Source: Venturia oleaginea (lineage: Eukaryota; Ascomycota; Dothideomycetes; Venturiales; Venturiaceae). Taken from it: a stretch of DNA of 64,000 nt. The stretch spans positions 62,001-126,000 of the forward strand of contig JABMLP010000013.1 of NCBI GenBank assembly GCA_013176395.1, written 5' to 3'. Under the pieces are notes generated by a model. The model saw only the letters and a program-made list of their open reading frames with translations. It did not search any database and was not told the origin of the DNA. Of the stretch, positions 1-9,351 are shown piece after piece; within the stretch, counting starts at the first letter, position 1; each line of letters starts with the position of its first letter. The translations under genes and the position numbers were made by a program.

Positions 1-815
1 CGACTTGGGCATTCGCTCGCTCGGTCCCGCCATCTATCTCGGGGTGGAAACTGGTAGAGAGGCGGATTCGGATTCCGAGGCGTTTGCAGAGTACTTTCCA
101 GAGGATAGCAACGAATTGGGATCCTCGGTCGGAGATAATGATTCGAGGTAAGCCGTGGAGGCGGTAGACGTGTTGGAGAAAGAGTAAGGCGCATTCGCGG
201 GCTTCTGGGAGTTTTTGGCAGGGGATAAGGTGCTTGATTTTGGTGAGGCGATCGACAATTACTAAGAGGCAGGTATTACCTCCTTTGCGTGTGGCAGGTA
301 AATTGGTAATGAAGTCCATCTGGATGTCTTCCCATCTTCGTTGAGGGGCTTCGAGAGTGTTGAGGAGTCCTTGGTACATTAGGTTGCTCGGTTTTGCGCG
401 TCGACAGGCGTCGCATCGTGAGACCCATTTGTCCGAGGTGGCGTGCATGCCATGCCAGTAGTAGGACTTGCGGAGTTTGAGGAAGTTGTTAGCTTTACCC
501 GGGTGACCTGCGACATTAGAGTCGTGGTTCGCTTTCAGAATGTATGCTTGTAGTGTATCGTCTTGGGGAATAAATAGACACTTTTTATACCAAAGGCGGC
601 CGTCGCGTTCTTCGCAGTCCTGCATCCGCAACGTTTGGTGGTGGGTTTTGCCGTCGCGTAGTTTTTTCAAGACTTCGCGTGGTTCTTTATCTTTAGTCAA
701 CGCTCTAGCGTAGAGTTCTTCAAATTTGTCTTCGTCCCAAATAAGCTCTTCGTCGTCTGGGTCTTGCGAAGGGATGAATATGTCCGGAGGGGAGAACGGG
801 GTGGTTGGGGTTTGT
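1..815 (-). pseudogene. Ty3/gypsy integrase region (partial, runs off the left edge)
   Basis: Read on the minus strand from about 815 to the edge, one open frame encodes an HHCC zinc-binding region (H..GHPGK, then CDACRR) followed by a DDE integrase core: D in MDFITNLP, D in SDRGSQF and E in TERAN, correctly spaced. It belongs to the same element as the RT/RNase H frame above it, but lies in a different frame: the RT frame ends in a stop at 819-821, and the integrase frame is reached only by skipping one base there. The frame has no start Met of its own, as expected for part of a polyprotein. The one-base shift may be an inactivating indel or, less likely, a programmed +1 shift. Integrase inserts retrotransposon cDNA into the genome. 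Confidence 0.85.
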
Positions 816-818
816 TCT

Positions 819-3185
819 TCAGCTTACTGCGTCATTGCTAGGTTTGTTCCATATATCGTTGAGGGGCTCAAGGGATTCGTCCCCGTCATTTTCGGAAGAG
901 TCGCGGTAGTCTGGGCTTTTCTCGAAGCCTTGTGGAGAGGAGTGGTCACGAAGCGTAACTAGGCATAATGAAAGATTGTGGACTTGGAGCGCTAGTTCTT
1001 TTCGAATCTTAGGGTCAAGTGTGTGGGGTTTAAGCATAACCTGTGACTGGTGCTGGATACGCGGGTCGGATACGTTTGAGGGGAGGTCTTGGGAGCGGCG
1101 GGTCAAGGCGTCGGGTTTCGTAGTATCTTTTCCTGGTCTCCATTTGATTTCGAAGTGGAATTGGGAGAGGAATTCGGCCCAACGGGCTTGTCGGCGAGTG
1201 AGTTTTTTGGTTGACATGTAGTATTCGAGGTTTCGGTGGTCTGTAATAACTTCGATCGGGTCTTCAGTTCCTTCGAGCTCTTCTCGCCACTCTTCAAATG
1301 CGCGAATGATTGCTAGGAGTTCTTTGTCGTAGATTTCGTAATTACACTCCTGGGGTGTGAACTTGTGAGAGAAGAAGGCGACGGGGTGTAGCAAACCGTC
1401 ATTGCCGATTTGTGAGAGTACTCCAGCGCCTACCCAGTCGGAGGCGTCTGTTTCGACAATACACTTCTTTGTAGGGTCGAAATGTGCGAGGATTGGTGCG
1501 GAGATGAAGGCTTCTTGGAGTTTATCAAAAGCGGCGCGCTGTTTTGGGCCGAAGTAGAACGGCTTGTCTTTTTTCAGTAAGTCGGTAAGAGGTTTCGCGG
1601 TGGAGGAGTAATTGAAAATAAAACGGCGGTAGAAATTGGCAAAACCGAGGAAGGATTGGACGTCATGGCGAGTGGTACAGTATTGCCAATCAATGATTGT
1701 TTTGACTTTGTCCGGGTCCATCCGGATTCCGTGGTCTGTGATAATTAAACCGAGAAATTTGACTTCTGTCTGGTAGAATTCGCATTTGTCGATGTCGATG
1801 TTGAGTCCTGCTGCGTGCATTCGTTCGATAACCTGTCGCACTTGAATTTTATGCTCTTCGAGAGTTTCGCTGTAGATTAGGATGTCGTCGAGGTACGCGG
1901 TGCAGAAAACGTCGATGAAGTCTTTAAGTTGTTCGTTAATATACGACTGCCAGGTCGCCGGGGCATTGCAGAGGCCGAAGTTCATAACTAGAGATTCGAA
2001 CAGACCGAAGCGGGTTCTGAATGCAGTGAGAGGAACGCTGTCGGGGTGGACTCGGAGTGCGTTGAATGCTGAGATAATATCGATCTTCGTGAAGTACTTG
2101 GCTTTGCTGAGTTTGTCTAGGGTTTCGCGGAGTAAGGGAATAGGGTATCGGTTTTTTCGAGTAATCGCGTTGAGTTTTCGGTAGTCTACGCAGAATCGCA
2201 GACCACCACCTGGTTTGTTAACAAAGATACATGGGGAACTGACGTCGGACTGGCTTTTTCTGATAAAACCTTTTCCCAAATTCTCCTCCAGCCATTTCCG
2301 GAGGCATTTGAGTTCGTTCTGGGACATACCGTAGAGAGGAGCGTTGGGTAACTGGTCTTTCTTGTCTTCTTGAATTTCGATTTTGTGGTCGACGAGGCGT
2401 GAAGGGGGCAGTGAATCAGCAGCTTTTCTGTTAAAAGCGTGCGCGAGGTCGTGAAGGTCTTTGGGTAACTGGGGGCGAGGGTCTTTGTAATCTGGTTTCT
2501 TCGCCAGAAAGTTATCGATATCTTGAATACTGATTGCGTAGATTTGAGCATTGGGCTGCTTAGAATTCCATTGAAAAGCGTGAGAGTTGACAATCTTCCA
2601 ATTGCGAGGAGAGTCCGGGGTTTCTTGAGGGGGTGCGCGGGCACCAAACGGAAGCGGGATATACTCAACAGAGCCCTTGTGGCCCTGAAGACATTTCTTA
2701 GAACAGTGGGTACCGAAGTGAATACTACGATTCTCAAAATCGAGTTTCACACCGTGGAGGTTCATCCAGGGAGTGCCAAAGATGACTGCTGCGGAGCCGA
2801 GACGGGTAACAAAGAATTTCGTGGTTTCGAGGTGGTGTTCTCCGGTTCTGAAGGAGACGTGGATTTCGTGAGTAACGTAAGAGGGTGCAGAGGATGCCTG
2901 TTCGCCGTCAAAGGCTTTGAGGCGGCGGGGGTTTTCGAGGGGAATAAAGGGAAAGCCGTGGGATTGCGCAAAATCGAGGTCTATGAAACTTCCTGTGGCA
3001 AAGGAATCAGTAACGGCGAGGGTTTTGATCGATTCATTAAGTGTAATTGGGACTATGGTTGGTCTAGAGTCTACTGGTCCATCAATTTCTCCTTTTGATT
3101 TCTCTGAGTAACCTAGAACTGCCGAACTGATGTGAAGAACATGTCGTTTCGATTTGTTGTCGTGTCTCGATGAACGTCTTTTCAA
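819..3185 (-). CDS. Ty3/gypsy Pol: aspartic protease-like, reverse transcriptase, RNase H
   Basis: 788-codon frame of a gypsy LTR retrotransposon. The N-terminal third is retropepsin-like (TDSFATGSFIDLDFA resembles the protease active site, with DSFATGS in place of the usual DSGAT). The reverse transcriptase core follows with FRFCVDYRKLN-type motif (LRFCVDYRKLNAIT), FTKIDIISAFN and the catalytic YLDDILIYS. RNase H follows (VETDASDWVGAGVLSQ, YEIYDKELLAI, TDHRNLEYYM). The frame opens with a non-ATG codon overlapping the gag stop at 3182, so translation probably depended on frameshifting from gag. It ends at 819 just before the integrase frame. The body looks undamaged, but gag upstream is frameshifted, so the copy is probably not autonomous. 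Confidence 0.92.
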   Translation of the reverse strand: MKRRSSRHDNKSKRHVLHISSAVLGYSEKSKGEIDGPVDSRPTIVPITLNESIKTLAVTDSFATGSFIDLDFAQSHGFPFIPLENPRRLKAFDGEQASSAPSYVTHEIHVSFRTGEHHLETTKFFVTRLGSAAVIFGTPWMNLHGVKLDFENRSIHFGTHCSKKCLQGHKGSVEYIPLPFGARAPPQETPDSPRNWKIVNSHAFQWNSKQPNAQIYAISIQDIDNFLAKKPDYKDPRPQLPKDLHDLAHAFNRKAADSLPPSRLVDHKIEIQEDKKDQLPNAPLYGMSQNELKCLRKWLEENLGKGFIRKSQSDVSSPCIFVNKPGGGLRFCVDYRKLNAITRKNRYPIPLLRETLDKLSKAKYFTKIDIISAFNALRVHPDSVPLTAFRTRFGLFESLVMNFGLCNAPATWQSYINEQLKDFIDVFCTAYLDDILIYSETLEEHKIQVRQVIERMHAAGLNIDIDKCEFYQTEVKFLGLIITDHGIRMDPDKVKTIIDWQYCTTRHDVQSFLGFANFYRRFIFNYSSTAKPLTDLLKKDKPFYFGPKQRAAFDKLQEAFISAPILAHFDPTKKCIVETDASDWVGAGVLSQIGNDGLLHPVAFFSHKFTPQECNYEIYDKELLAIIRAFEEWREELEGTEDPIEVITDHRNLEYYMSTKKLTRRQARWAEFLSQFHFEIKWRPGKDTTKPDALTRRSQDLPSNVSDPRIQHQSQVMLKPHTLDPKIRKELALQVHNLSLCLVTLRDHSSPQGFEKSPDYRDSSENDGDESLEPLNDIWNKPSNDAVS

Positions 3186-4699
3186 CGAGACTGTGAGTTT
3201 TCCGAACTCGGGGTGTATGGGGCTGATCCGAAGCCGTAGCTTGTGGTGCTAGAAGAGGCGGTAGAACCTGAGCGTTCTTCAGGGCCTTGAGTGATCCGGG
3301 AAGTCTGGACGTTCTGTGGATACGCTCCCGATGCTCCTGACATACTCATATTGCTAAAGCTCATAGGGGGAATGAAGTTTCGAGCTCCGGAGTTGCCAAA
3401 CTGCATGGGGTCACTGGCGAACTGGTTGGGAGTAGTGAACTGATTGGAGGGGCGTCCACGCTGGGCTTTCTTAGGGCATACGGCGGCGATGTGCTTCTGA
3501 CCATTAGGCATAATTACTACGGGCTCTCCGCAGTATCCGCAACGGTTGTTGGTCTTTCGCCATTGGATATTGGCGGCTTTCTCTTCCAGGGTCCAGGATG
3601 CAATTGGTTTCATCTGGAGAGACGGGAGGCAGGTACCTATGTCGGCGCCGGCACTACCGTTGAGGTTCATAACTGAAATGTCCATGGCATCTCCGAAAGC
3701 GTGAGAAGTGGCGGGGGAGACTAGGAATGCGCGTTGGGATGCAGAGGGAGCGATAGCTGATGTAGATGATCCTGAGAATACGGGAGCTTTTCGAGCTCGA
3801 GAGATTTTCTCGAATTGTTTCATTTTGGCTTCGCAGTTGTGGCACAGATCGATTAACTCCTCCAGTTTCTTTGTCGTAGGGACGTGAATCATTGCTCCGC
3901 TGAGTTCTGCGCTCAGGCCGTTGCGAAAGTTGACAATCATAAGTTGTTCCAAGGGGTTTGCGGGTTCTGAGACGTGAGGGAGGGTGATTCCGGCTTCTTG
4001 GAGTAGGCGTCGGAAGTCTGCGGCGTAAGTAGCAAATGTTCGGTTTGCCATCTTGTGGTTCTGCAGCTTATTCATAGCATCTTGAATATCGAAACGAGGA
4101 GCGTAGCTGTCGTTGAGTTTTGAGATAAATTCGTCGAGGGATTCAAAAGGCCATGAATTCGTAGTTTCGTTGTAGTATGGGCGAATCTGAAGGGAATGCT
4201 TTGGAGTCTGCGCTGAGTTTTATCCGGAGGTCTAAGAGCCAGCTCTTGTATTTTTTTTATCTCCTTCAAAGATAGAGATGTCGCCTTGGGTTGGTCGAGG
4301 GGCGGAGATTTCGCGAGAAGTAACGCCCTGGAGTTCTGCTCGAAGGGCGCGAGCTTCGTTCTCATAGGCTTCGAGCTTGAGTTCTTGAATTGAACGGGAC
4401 ATGGTATCCTGGTCTCGCTGGGCTGTGTTGAACATATGGGAGATGGTAGCTAAAAGCTGGAGGAGTGGGAGCGCCGAAGCGCGGTCGAGAGTAACGTGTG
4501 AGACTGGGACGTATTCATTTTCGTTGACTGAGGCTTCGTCCGCCGGGGTTGCAAAGGTAGCTTGGATCTTCTGAGTAAGGGTTGCTGCGAGTCTAGGGGT
4601 TATAGGGAAGTCGTAGAAGGCTAGGGGGTTTTCGAGAGTACTGTTTTCGAGGGTGGTAGTATCGTCCGCAAGGGAGGGAAGGTCGAGAATTCGGGGCAT
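3182..4699 (-). pseudogene. Ty3/gypsy gag, frameshifted
   Basis: The capsid gene is split into an N-terminal frame (4699 to 4232, from an ATG) and a C-terminal frame (4075 to 3182). The C-terminal part ends in a zinc-knuckle-like CGYCGEP...H...C motif and a Gln/Ser/Gly-rich tail. Between them coding similarity continues in other frames: after an A8 run near 4253-4260 the gag-like reading (SWLLDLRIKLSAD) is one base out, and it later switches to the frame with RPYYNETTNSWPFESLDEF. The simplest explanation is loss of one A plus a small internal deletion. No intact Gag can be made from this copy. Confidence 0.8.
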
Positions 4700-4771
4700 A
4701 GTTGGTGAGGTTTGTCGGCTGCGTGGACAATAGCAGCCCGACTTTTATCGTGAAAAGGGATCCTTACAAAC

Positions 4772-4975
4772 TGTCACGTTTGACCTTGGACTTGACTTGG
4801 AAGCATGACTTGAATTCTATGGGATGTGCGAAGTTGTAAGGATGAGGAGCTAACTAAGAGGTAGAGACGAGTCTAAGTACTTGCGACCAGTCTCGCGCTA
4901 GACCTGATCGAGCAGAACCACCACATTTAACTACATTTAACTGCATTCGAATACCAACATAGTTCGATCATGACA
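4772..4975 (-). repeat. Candidate 5' LTR of the gypsy element
   Basis: On the minus strand the segment starts TGTCATG and ends CGTGACA, a near-perfect short inverted repeat with TG...CA ends, and lies directly upstream of gag. Its outer end falls exactly where the copia gag reading frame loses sense, which fits insertion of the gypsy element into the copia element. The partner LTR is outside the window, so the boundaries are inferred from the ends alone. No clear tRNA primer-binding site starting TGG follows it. Confidence 0.4.
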
Positions 4976-6004
4976 CGTGGACTCAGAGCGCTGACGAGAA
5001 GCCCACTGTTCCATATGCTTCCTTAGATTGACTGACGGCGTCTTCAATGCAGTAGCAACTTTGGCTGCAATGTCGACATCTTCCTTCCATCCTGGTTTGC
5101 GAATTTCTGCGTGCAAGTATGGACAATTCTTGTACCACTCCCTTGCCCCACAGACACACACAGATGGGTGCTTTGACTGACTGCCTGGTAGCGATGGTTG
5201 CTTCCCGTTGAGCGTGGCTGTCTGAAAGGAGGTGTGAGCTGATCCTTTCCAGTAGGAGTTGATGGAGCGCTCAGCGTTAAACTCCTCGATAAGAAGTTGA
5301 ATGGTGGTTGGTGGAGCCCCCTTCACCACGGCCTTGGTGATGGAAAGACGTTGAGAAGCAGCCCAGCTGGCGTCGTAAGAATGTACAGCTTCAAGGAAGG
5401 CATACAACGGCCTCTCTCCTGTCACCTCAGGTAACTCCACCCTCTTAGCATCGCGATATGCTTTGTCCCACTTCATCAACCAAGCCTCAATTGCGCTGCC
5501 CTTGGGGCCCTTGCAAACTGCTTGATATTCACGAAGAATCTCAAACTCCCTCGCTCTCGATGTCGGTGCTATCATGTCCTTCAAAGCCTTAAACATCTGA
5601 TAGGCTGTAGAACAATCTGTTAGCAGTCCAGCGTAGTCTGCGGAGATTGATTCTTCAATAGAAACCATGCCAGCTTCAAGTTTTGAATCGGTTCGAGCCC
5701 AGAGCTTCCACTTGTCCCTGTACTCGTCCTGTAACATCTTATACAGCACCCGATCCTCTGAGGAGAGATCTGCTATACTGATATCCATCTCCATACCGCT
5801 AGCTCTGCTTGTTGCATCGTAGGGTACTGGAGGTTGAGGTTCAGAGGGAAGGATGGGTTCTGAAGATAATGCTGGATTGGCATACTTCCAGATACCAGCA
5901 CGGGAGAAATTGGCTTTATGTCGAGCAAACCAGTCATCCCAGTCTCTTGCAGATGCTAAGATAACTTCAGAGGACTTGATTACTCTTGTGGATGATGCAG
6001 GCAT
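4937..6004 (-). pseudogene. Ty1/copia Gag region, 3'-truncated
   Basis: Frame of 355 codons beginning at an ATG 235 bp inside the copia 5' LTR. It has a copia-type Gag: DWDDWFARHK near the N-terminus, a helical UBN2-like middle (EFEILREYQAVCKGPKGSAIEAWL) and a C-terminal cysteine cluster (CVCGAREWYKNCPYLH) like a zinc knuckle. The sense sequence ends at about 4976, at the candidate gypsy LTR; the last 13 residues come from that LTR. Protease, integrase and RT of this copy are absent here and may lie left of the window beyond the gypsy insertion. Confidence 0.75.
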
Positions 6005-6224
6005 TGTGTAGGAGGGTCTACAGCAATGGGGGTTGAAAAGATAGATAAATGGTATTGATCGTTGACTTCCCTCGGAGGAGACGGCGGGGCAGAATACCTG
6101 TAAACCACGAAAAGAACACGAAAGTGGTAAAGACGTTGAGGTGCTAGACCTGAAGAGGAGTAATAAACAAAGGCGGTAAGCCAGAAGTGGTTTAGTTCGA
6201 ATAATCTGGGGACCCTAAGCGATA

Positions 6225-6238
6225 GCCGGGCTCATAAC
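6225..6238 (-). other. Copia primer-binding site, half-tRNA(iMet) type
   Basis: Immediately inside the 5' LTR the minus strand reads GTTATGAGCCCGGC. Its complement, GCCGGGCTCATAAC, has the look of the anticodon stem-loop of initiator tRNA-Met (anticodon CAU in the loop). Priming from an internally cut initiator tRNA is known for Drosophila copia and yeast Ty5. The match to this organism's own tRNA is inferred, not checked. Confidence 0.6.
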
Positions 6239-6445
6239 TATCTGAAGTTGGAACAACACCAAATGTGAGAGGTAAACTGAGGTAAGATATCGATTCAATG
6301 AGTGACTGCATGCCCTCAAACCGAGTGGAAAATGAGGGCTATATATACACTATTGAAAGTACTGAAATAGGTTCTGATGGCTCGGTCGGTCTTGAGGCCG
6401 CCGGAGATATCACCATATTGCACCATATTACACCATATTGCAACA
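6239..6445 (-). repeat. Copia 5' LTR
   Basis: Read on the minus strand it starts TGTTGCAATATGGTG, the same start as the 3' LTR at 12285. The two share long stretches (TCAGAACCTAT, ATTTTCCAC, ATGCAGTCACTCATTGAAT) with many substitutions between them, so they are diverged members of one family. A TATA box (GTATATATAGCCC) sits in the middle. Near the outer end the ten-mer caccatattR is repeated three times in tandem (6411-6440). The outer end abuts the mariner inverted repeat. Confidence 0.8.
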
Positions 6446-7756
6446 GTTTCCGTACAATTAAGCGAAAACGCGAAATCTACACCTCTCATTTTTTAACACA
6501 TTATCTTTGCACTACCATTATGCCACCTCAACGAAAGCCATTGACTCCTATAAACCCGCAGAGGCTTCCTAATCATCGTCTTACTCCATATCAACGCGGC
6601 AAAATTGATGCGCAGCGTGAAGCCGGGCTCAGTTTAGGCGCAATTGCGGCGCTACAAAAACTACCGCGTTCCACCATCCAATACAGCCTTGAAAAGGCCC
6701 CATTACGCCAGAACGGCGAATCCCTACCTTCCAGCGGCCGGCCACGCTCGTATACAGACCGAGATGAACGATCTCTGTTACGCATTATACGTACGCAGCC
6801 TTAGTTAACGTACGAGGAGGTCAAAAGACAGGCTTGCATCGATTTTTCGAAGGATACCATCAGGAGGATATTGAAAGAGTACGGAATCGCAAATTGGAGG
6901 TCTGCAAGGCGCCCTTTCCTCACACAGGTACATGCTGACGCCAGGAAGCTCTGGGCAGAGCAGCACATCTCGTGGAAAGCTGAAGATTGGGCGAAGATTA
7001 TATGGTCTGACGAGTGCTCAGTTGAGCGAGGGACCGGCAAGGCAAGAACATGGTGTTTTCGCACACCAGGACAAAAATGGGAGACCTCAATGATTGATAC
7101 CTATAAGAAGGGTAAAGGAGTGTCTATCATGATTTGGGCATGCTTCTCTGGCCAAGTAGGGCGCTCTGAATTGTACATTCTTAAGCGTGACCTAGAGAGC
7201 AAGCGTCGAGGCTACTCTACGAACTCGTATATCAAGTTACTCGACGAAATGCTACCTACAGTATACGAACCGGGCCTTAAATTTATGCAGGATAACGCGC
7301 CTATCCACAAAGCCAAAAAGACTATAGTCTGGTTTAAGGAAAATCTCATTCCACTACAAGATGCGCCGCCCTACAGTTCTGATATGAACCCGATTGAAAA
7401 CCTCTGGCGGAGGCTCAAGGAATTGGTCTACAAAGTGGAACCTATGATTGATTACGTTACTGGCGGTGTAGAAAATATACGAGAGGTTCTAGGAGAAGCA
7501 CTTATTAAGGCCTGGCGGCTTATTGAACAACATTATTTTGATGCTGTACTTGAGTCAATGCCAAGGAGGGTTGAGGCATTACTGGCGGCAGATGGTTGGC
7601 ACACAAAATACTAGATAGCTCACTGAATGGCTCATTTTGTAGCCCTGGTATTATTGTACATTATACGAGAATATGAGCGAAAATGATCACGTTGAAAGCG
7701 CGATAATGTAATTACAAGAATCGCCATTTTTTGAGCGATCTCGGCTGTACGGAAAC
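6446..7756 (+). mobile_element. Tc1/mariner-type DNA transposon
   Basis: About 1.3 kb element with 11-bp perfect terminal inverted repeats, GTTTCCGTACA at 6446-6456 and its complement at 7746-7756, enclosing one transposase gene. A TA target duplication is not evident, because the left end abuts the copia LTR and the right end abuts a truncated Harbinger transposase. It appears to have inserted into, or recombined with, the Harbinger element. Confidence 0.75.
6520..7614 (+). pseudogene. Tc1/mariner transposase with one in-frame stop
   Basis: Starts at ATG 6520 (MPPQRKPLTP). Its N-terminal helix-turn-helix region has YQRGKIDAQREAGLSLGAIA, and RSTIQY is a typical recognition helix. The frame is interrupted once by TAG at 6802-6804 and resumes in the same frame to 7614. 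The DDE catalytic core is complete: IWSDECS, FMQDNAPIHKA and MNPIENLW, with about 34 residues between the second Asp and the Glu (DD34E). The stop fits a C-to-T change in CAG. Transposase cuts and pastes the element; this copy would need readthrough. Confidence 0.88.
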
Positions 7757-7766
7757 TTGTGCGGCC

Positions 7767-8703
7767 TTACTGTAGGCCTTCTTGACGAGCAGCATTGAAT
7801 ACAGCTGCGTCATGAGCGGTTCCCTCCCATCCTCCGTACACCAACTTGAAGTTCATATCGAAATCTACAACCCCGAGGACATTCTGCGCAAGGAAGCCTT
7901 GGCGACAACGAAAAGCGCTATCCTTACCATCTCGGTCGCGATCTTTGCCCTTCACGGAACAATATATCAAGGTCCCGTCTACAGCACCGATACAATCGTC
8001 GAAATAGGGTGACATCTTGCCCGGCAGCTCCAGAATCTTCGCTGGGATCGGAATGTCCTCTTCAGGTTCGTACATTTTGATATTATGAGCTGCTAGTTTC
8101 ACCAAGGCATTCAGTACTTCGTGGAAGAATTTCGATACTTGGCTGACACCAAGTGATAAAATGAGTGAATATGATCAAGCTTGATTTAATCTACGTGGCA
8201 GAAGTGAGGAATATATGTGCTGCGTCACGTGCTGTCACATGCAGTCACTTGCACAATGTGGTGATCGCCCTTATTCTAACACCAAGCTTCTAGTGAGCCC
8301 CGACAGTTCGCATTGGACACTCTGAGCCGGCGATATACAAGAAGATTCCGAGTTTGGCATCCACGCCGACATGTCGCGACCTCTCGAGCTTGGTGTTGTC
8401 CTTGAGCCACTTCGTAAGTGACTCGAATTGGTACCGAGTAAGTTGTGTCTCTGTACGTAGAGTCTCTGGATGACCTTGTAACAGCTCCGCTATAAGTGCA
8501 TTCGCAAAGCCAGGGTCGGTGAACTGCTGTATTCGATTGCGGCGTCTCCGCAAGGCCCACCGCCTCCCACGCTCAATACGAGTCTCCGCACGCTCGAATT
8601 TGCCGACCTCATTGCGCAGAATATACTGAATGACCTCATCGATCACTGCCTCCCTCTCATCATAATCAGACTCTTCGGTAGGTAGGCTGTTGCAGTTGCT
8701 CAT
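7767..8703 (-). pseudogene. PIF/Harbinger transposase, truncated and interrupted
   Basis: The N-terminal part (ATG at 8703, ends 8290) runs to FLYIAGSECPMRTVGAH. The coding resumes at about 8144 with LGVSQVSKFFHEVLNALVKL and continues through the DDE_4 nuclease core (CIGAVDGTLI; FRCRQGFLAQNVLGVVDFDMNF; GWEGTAHDAAVF). It stops at 7767 beside the mariner right end, so the C-terminal third with the last acidic residue is missing. The internal gap corresponds to a small insertion flanked by a 9-bp repeat. HARBI1-type enzymes move Harbinger transposons; this one is dead. Confidence 0.78.
8145..8286. mobile_element. Small insertion in the Harbinger gene, flanked by 9-bp repeat
   Basis: The sequence RACACCAAG occurs at 8145-8153 and 8278-8286, and Harbinger coding similarity stops at one copy and resumes at the other. 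The 124 bp between them look like a short non-autonomous insertion with a 9-bp target duplication, as in Mutator-like elements. Terminal inverted repeats are weak (TGATAAAATG versus TAGAATAAGG). Confidence 0.4.
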
Positions 8704-8968
8704 AATGTGTGGTTTTTAAGGTGTTGCACGGCGATCTGGCAGAATTTTTCGTGCATATTGGCATAGCCAAAAAGGTCGAATAGAATATGCAGATTTCATA
8801 TGGAGCACTGATTGGCTGCAGTCAAATAGCCGCGCTGAACTCTATATATTCTGCATACTGCATATTCTGCATATTGGGGCTAAAAAACTCTCGAACACGT
8901 CGCTAATCTCGAGGCCATATGCAGAAAATCTCCAAATTTGCATATTGCATAGAGTTCTCGAATACCCC
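8704..8968. other. Non-coding transposon debris rich in TGCATATT motifs
   Basis: No gene seen. The stretch repeats TGCATATT, TGCAGATT and GCATATTGGCATAG-like words in both orientations, as in the subterminal region of a DNA transposon, and leads into the hAT-like fragment. Confidence 0.3.
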
Positions 8969-9337
8969 CTAAAGATTGGTAGCTTTAAGCAGGGATAGAT
9001 ACTTCATCGTCTTTGACCGCGCTTCTGTAATACCAACCTCAAAAGGTTGCGAAAGATGAGGAGCCAATCTGAGGGCTTTGAGCTCTGCCTCAGTGCGATC
9101 AAGTGGCTCGTAGATGAATGTGAGGCCTTTGAGTACACCGGCAATGGTTCCCTGTGAAGTGAGGTCTGCATTCTCTTCCTCTTCGAGACAAAGATCCTTA
9201 AAGGCCTTAAGAATCTGCGCCCAGATCTCCAACATCTCGAAGTCTTCCATTGAAAAGAAGGAAGGTCGTATGTCAACCTGCCCCTTTTGGTGTACAAATT
9301 GGCGCTGCCACTTCAAGATAATGTCGCGGAGAGTCAT
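8969..9337 (-). pseudogene. hAT-like transposase fragment
   Basis: An open frame of 122 codons resembles the helical region between the catalytic core and dimerization domain of hAT transposases: a WAQILKAFKDLCLEEEENADLTSQGT segment, then a stretch ending ARSKTMKYLSLL, similar to the T..L......T...V..L and AL.KL.KYY landmarks of hAT enzymes. RNase H-fold catalytic motifs and the dimerization domain are absent. It ends at the copia junction near 9340. Similarity is judged by eye; it could be another helical transposon protein. Confidence 0.4.
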
Positions 9338-9351
9338 CCTACCGAGAGGTT

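Noticed and set aside
819..3111. Several long plus-strand frames opposite the gypsy pol
   Set aside because: Antisense shadows of a gene with clear RT and RNase H motifs.
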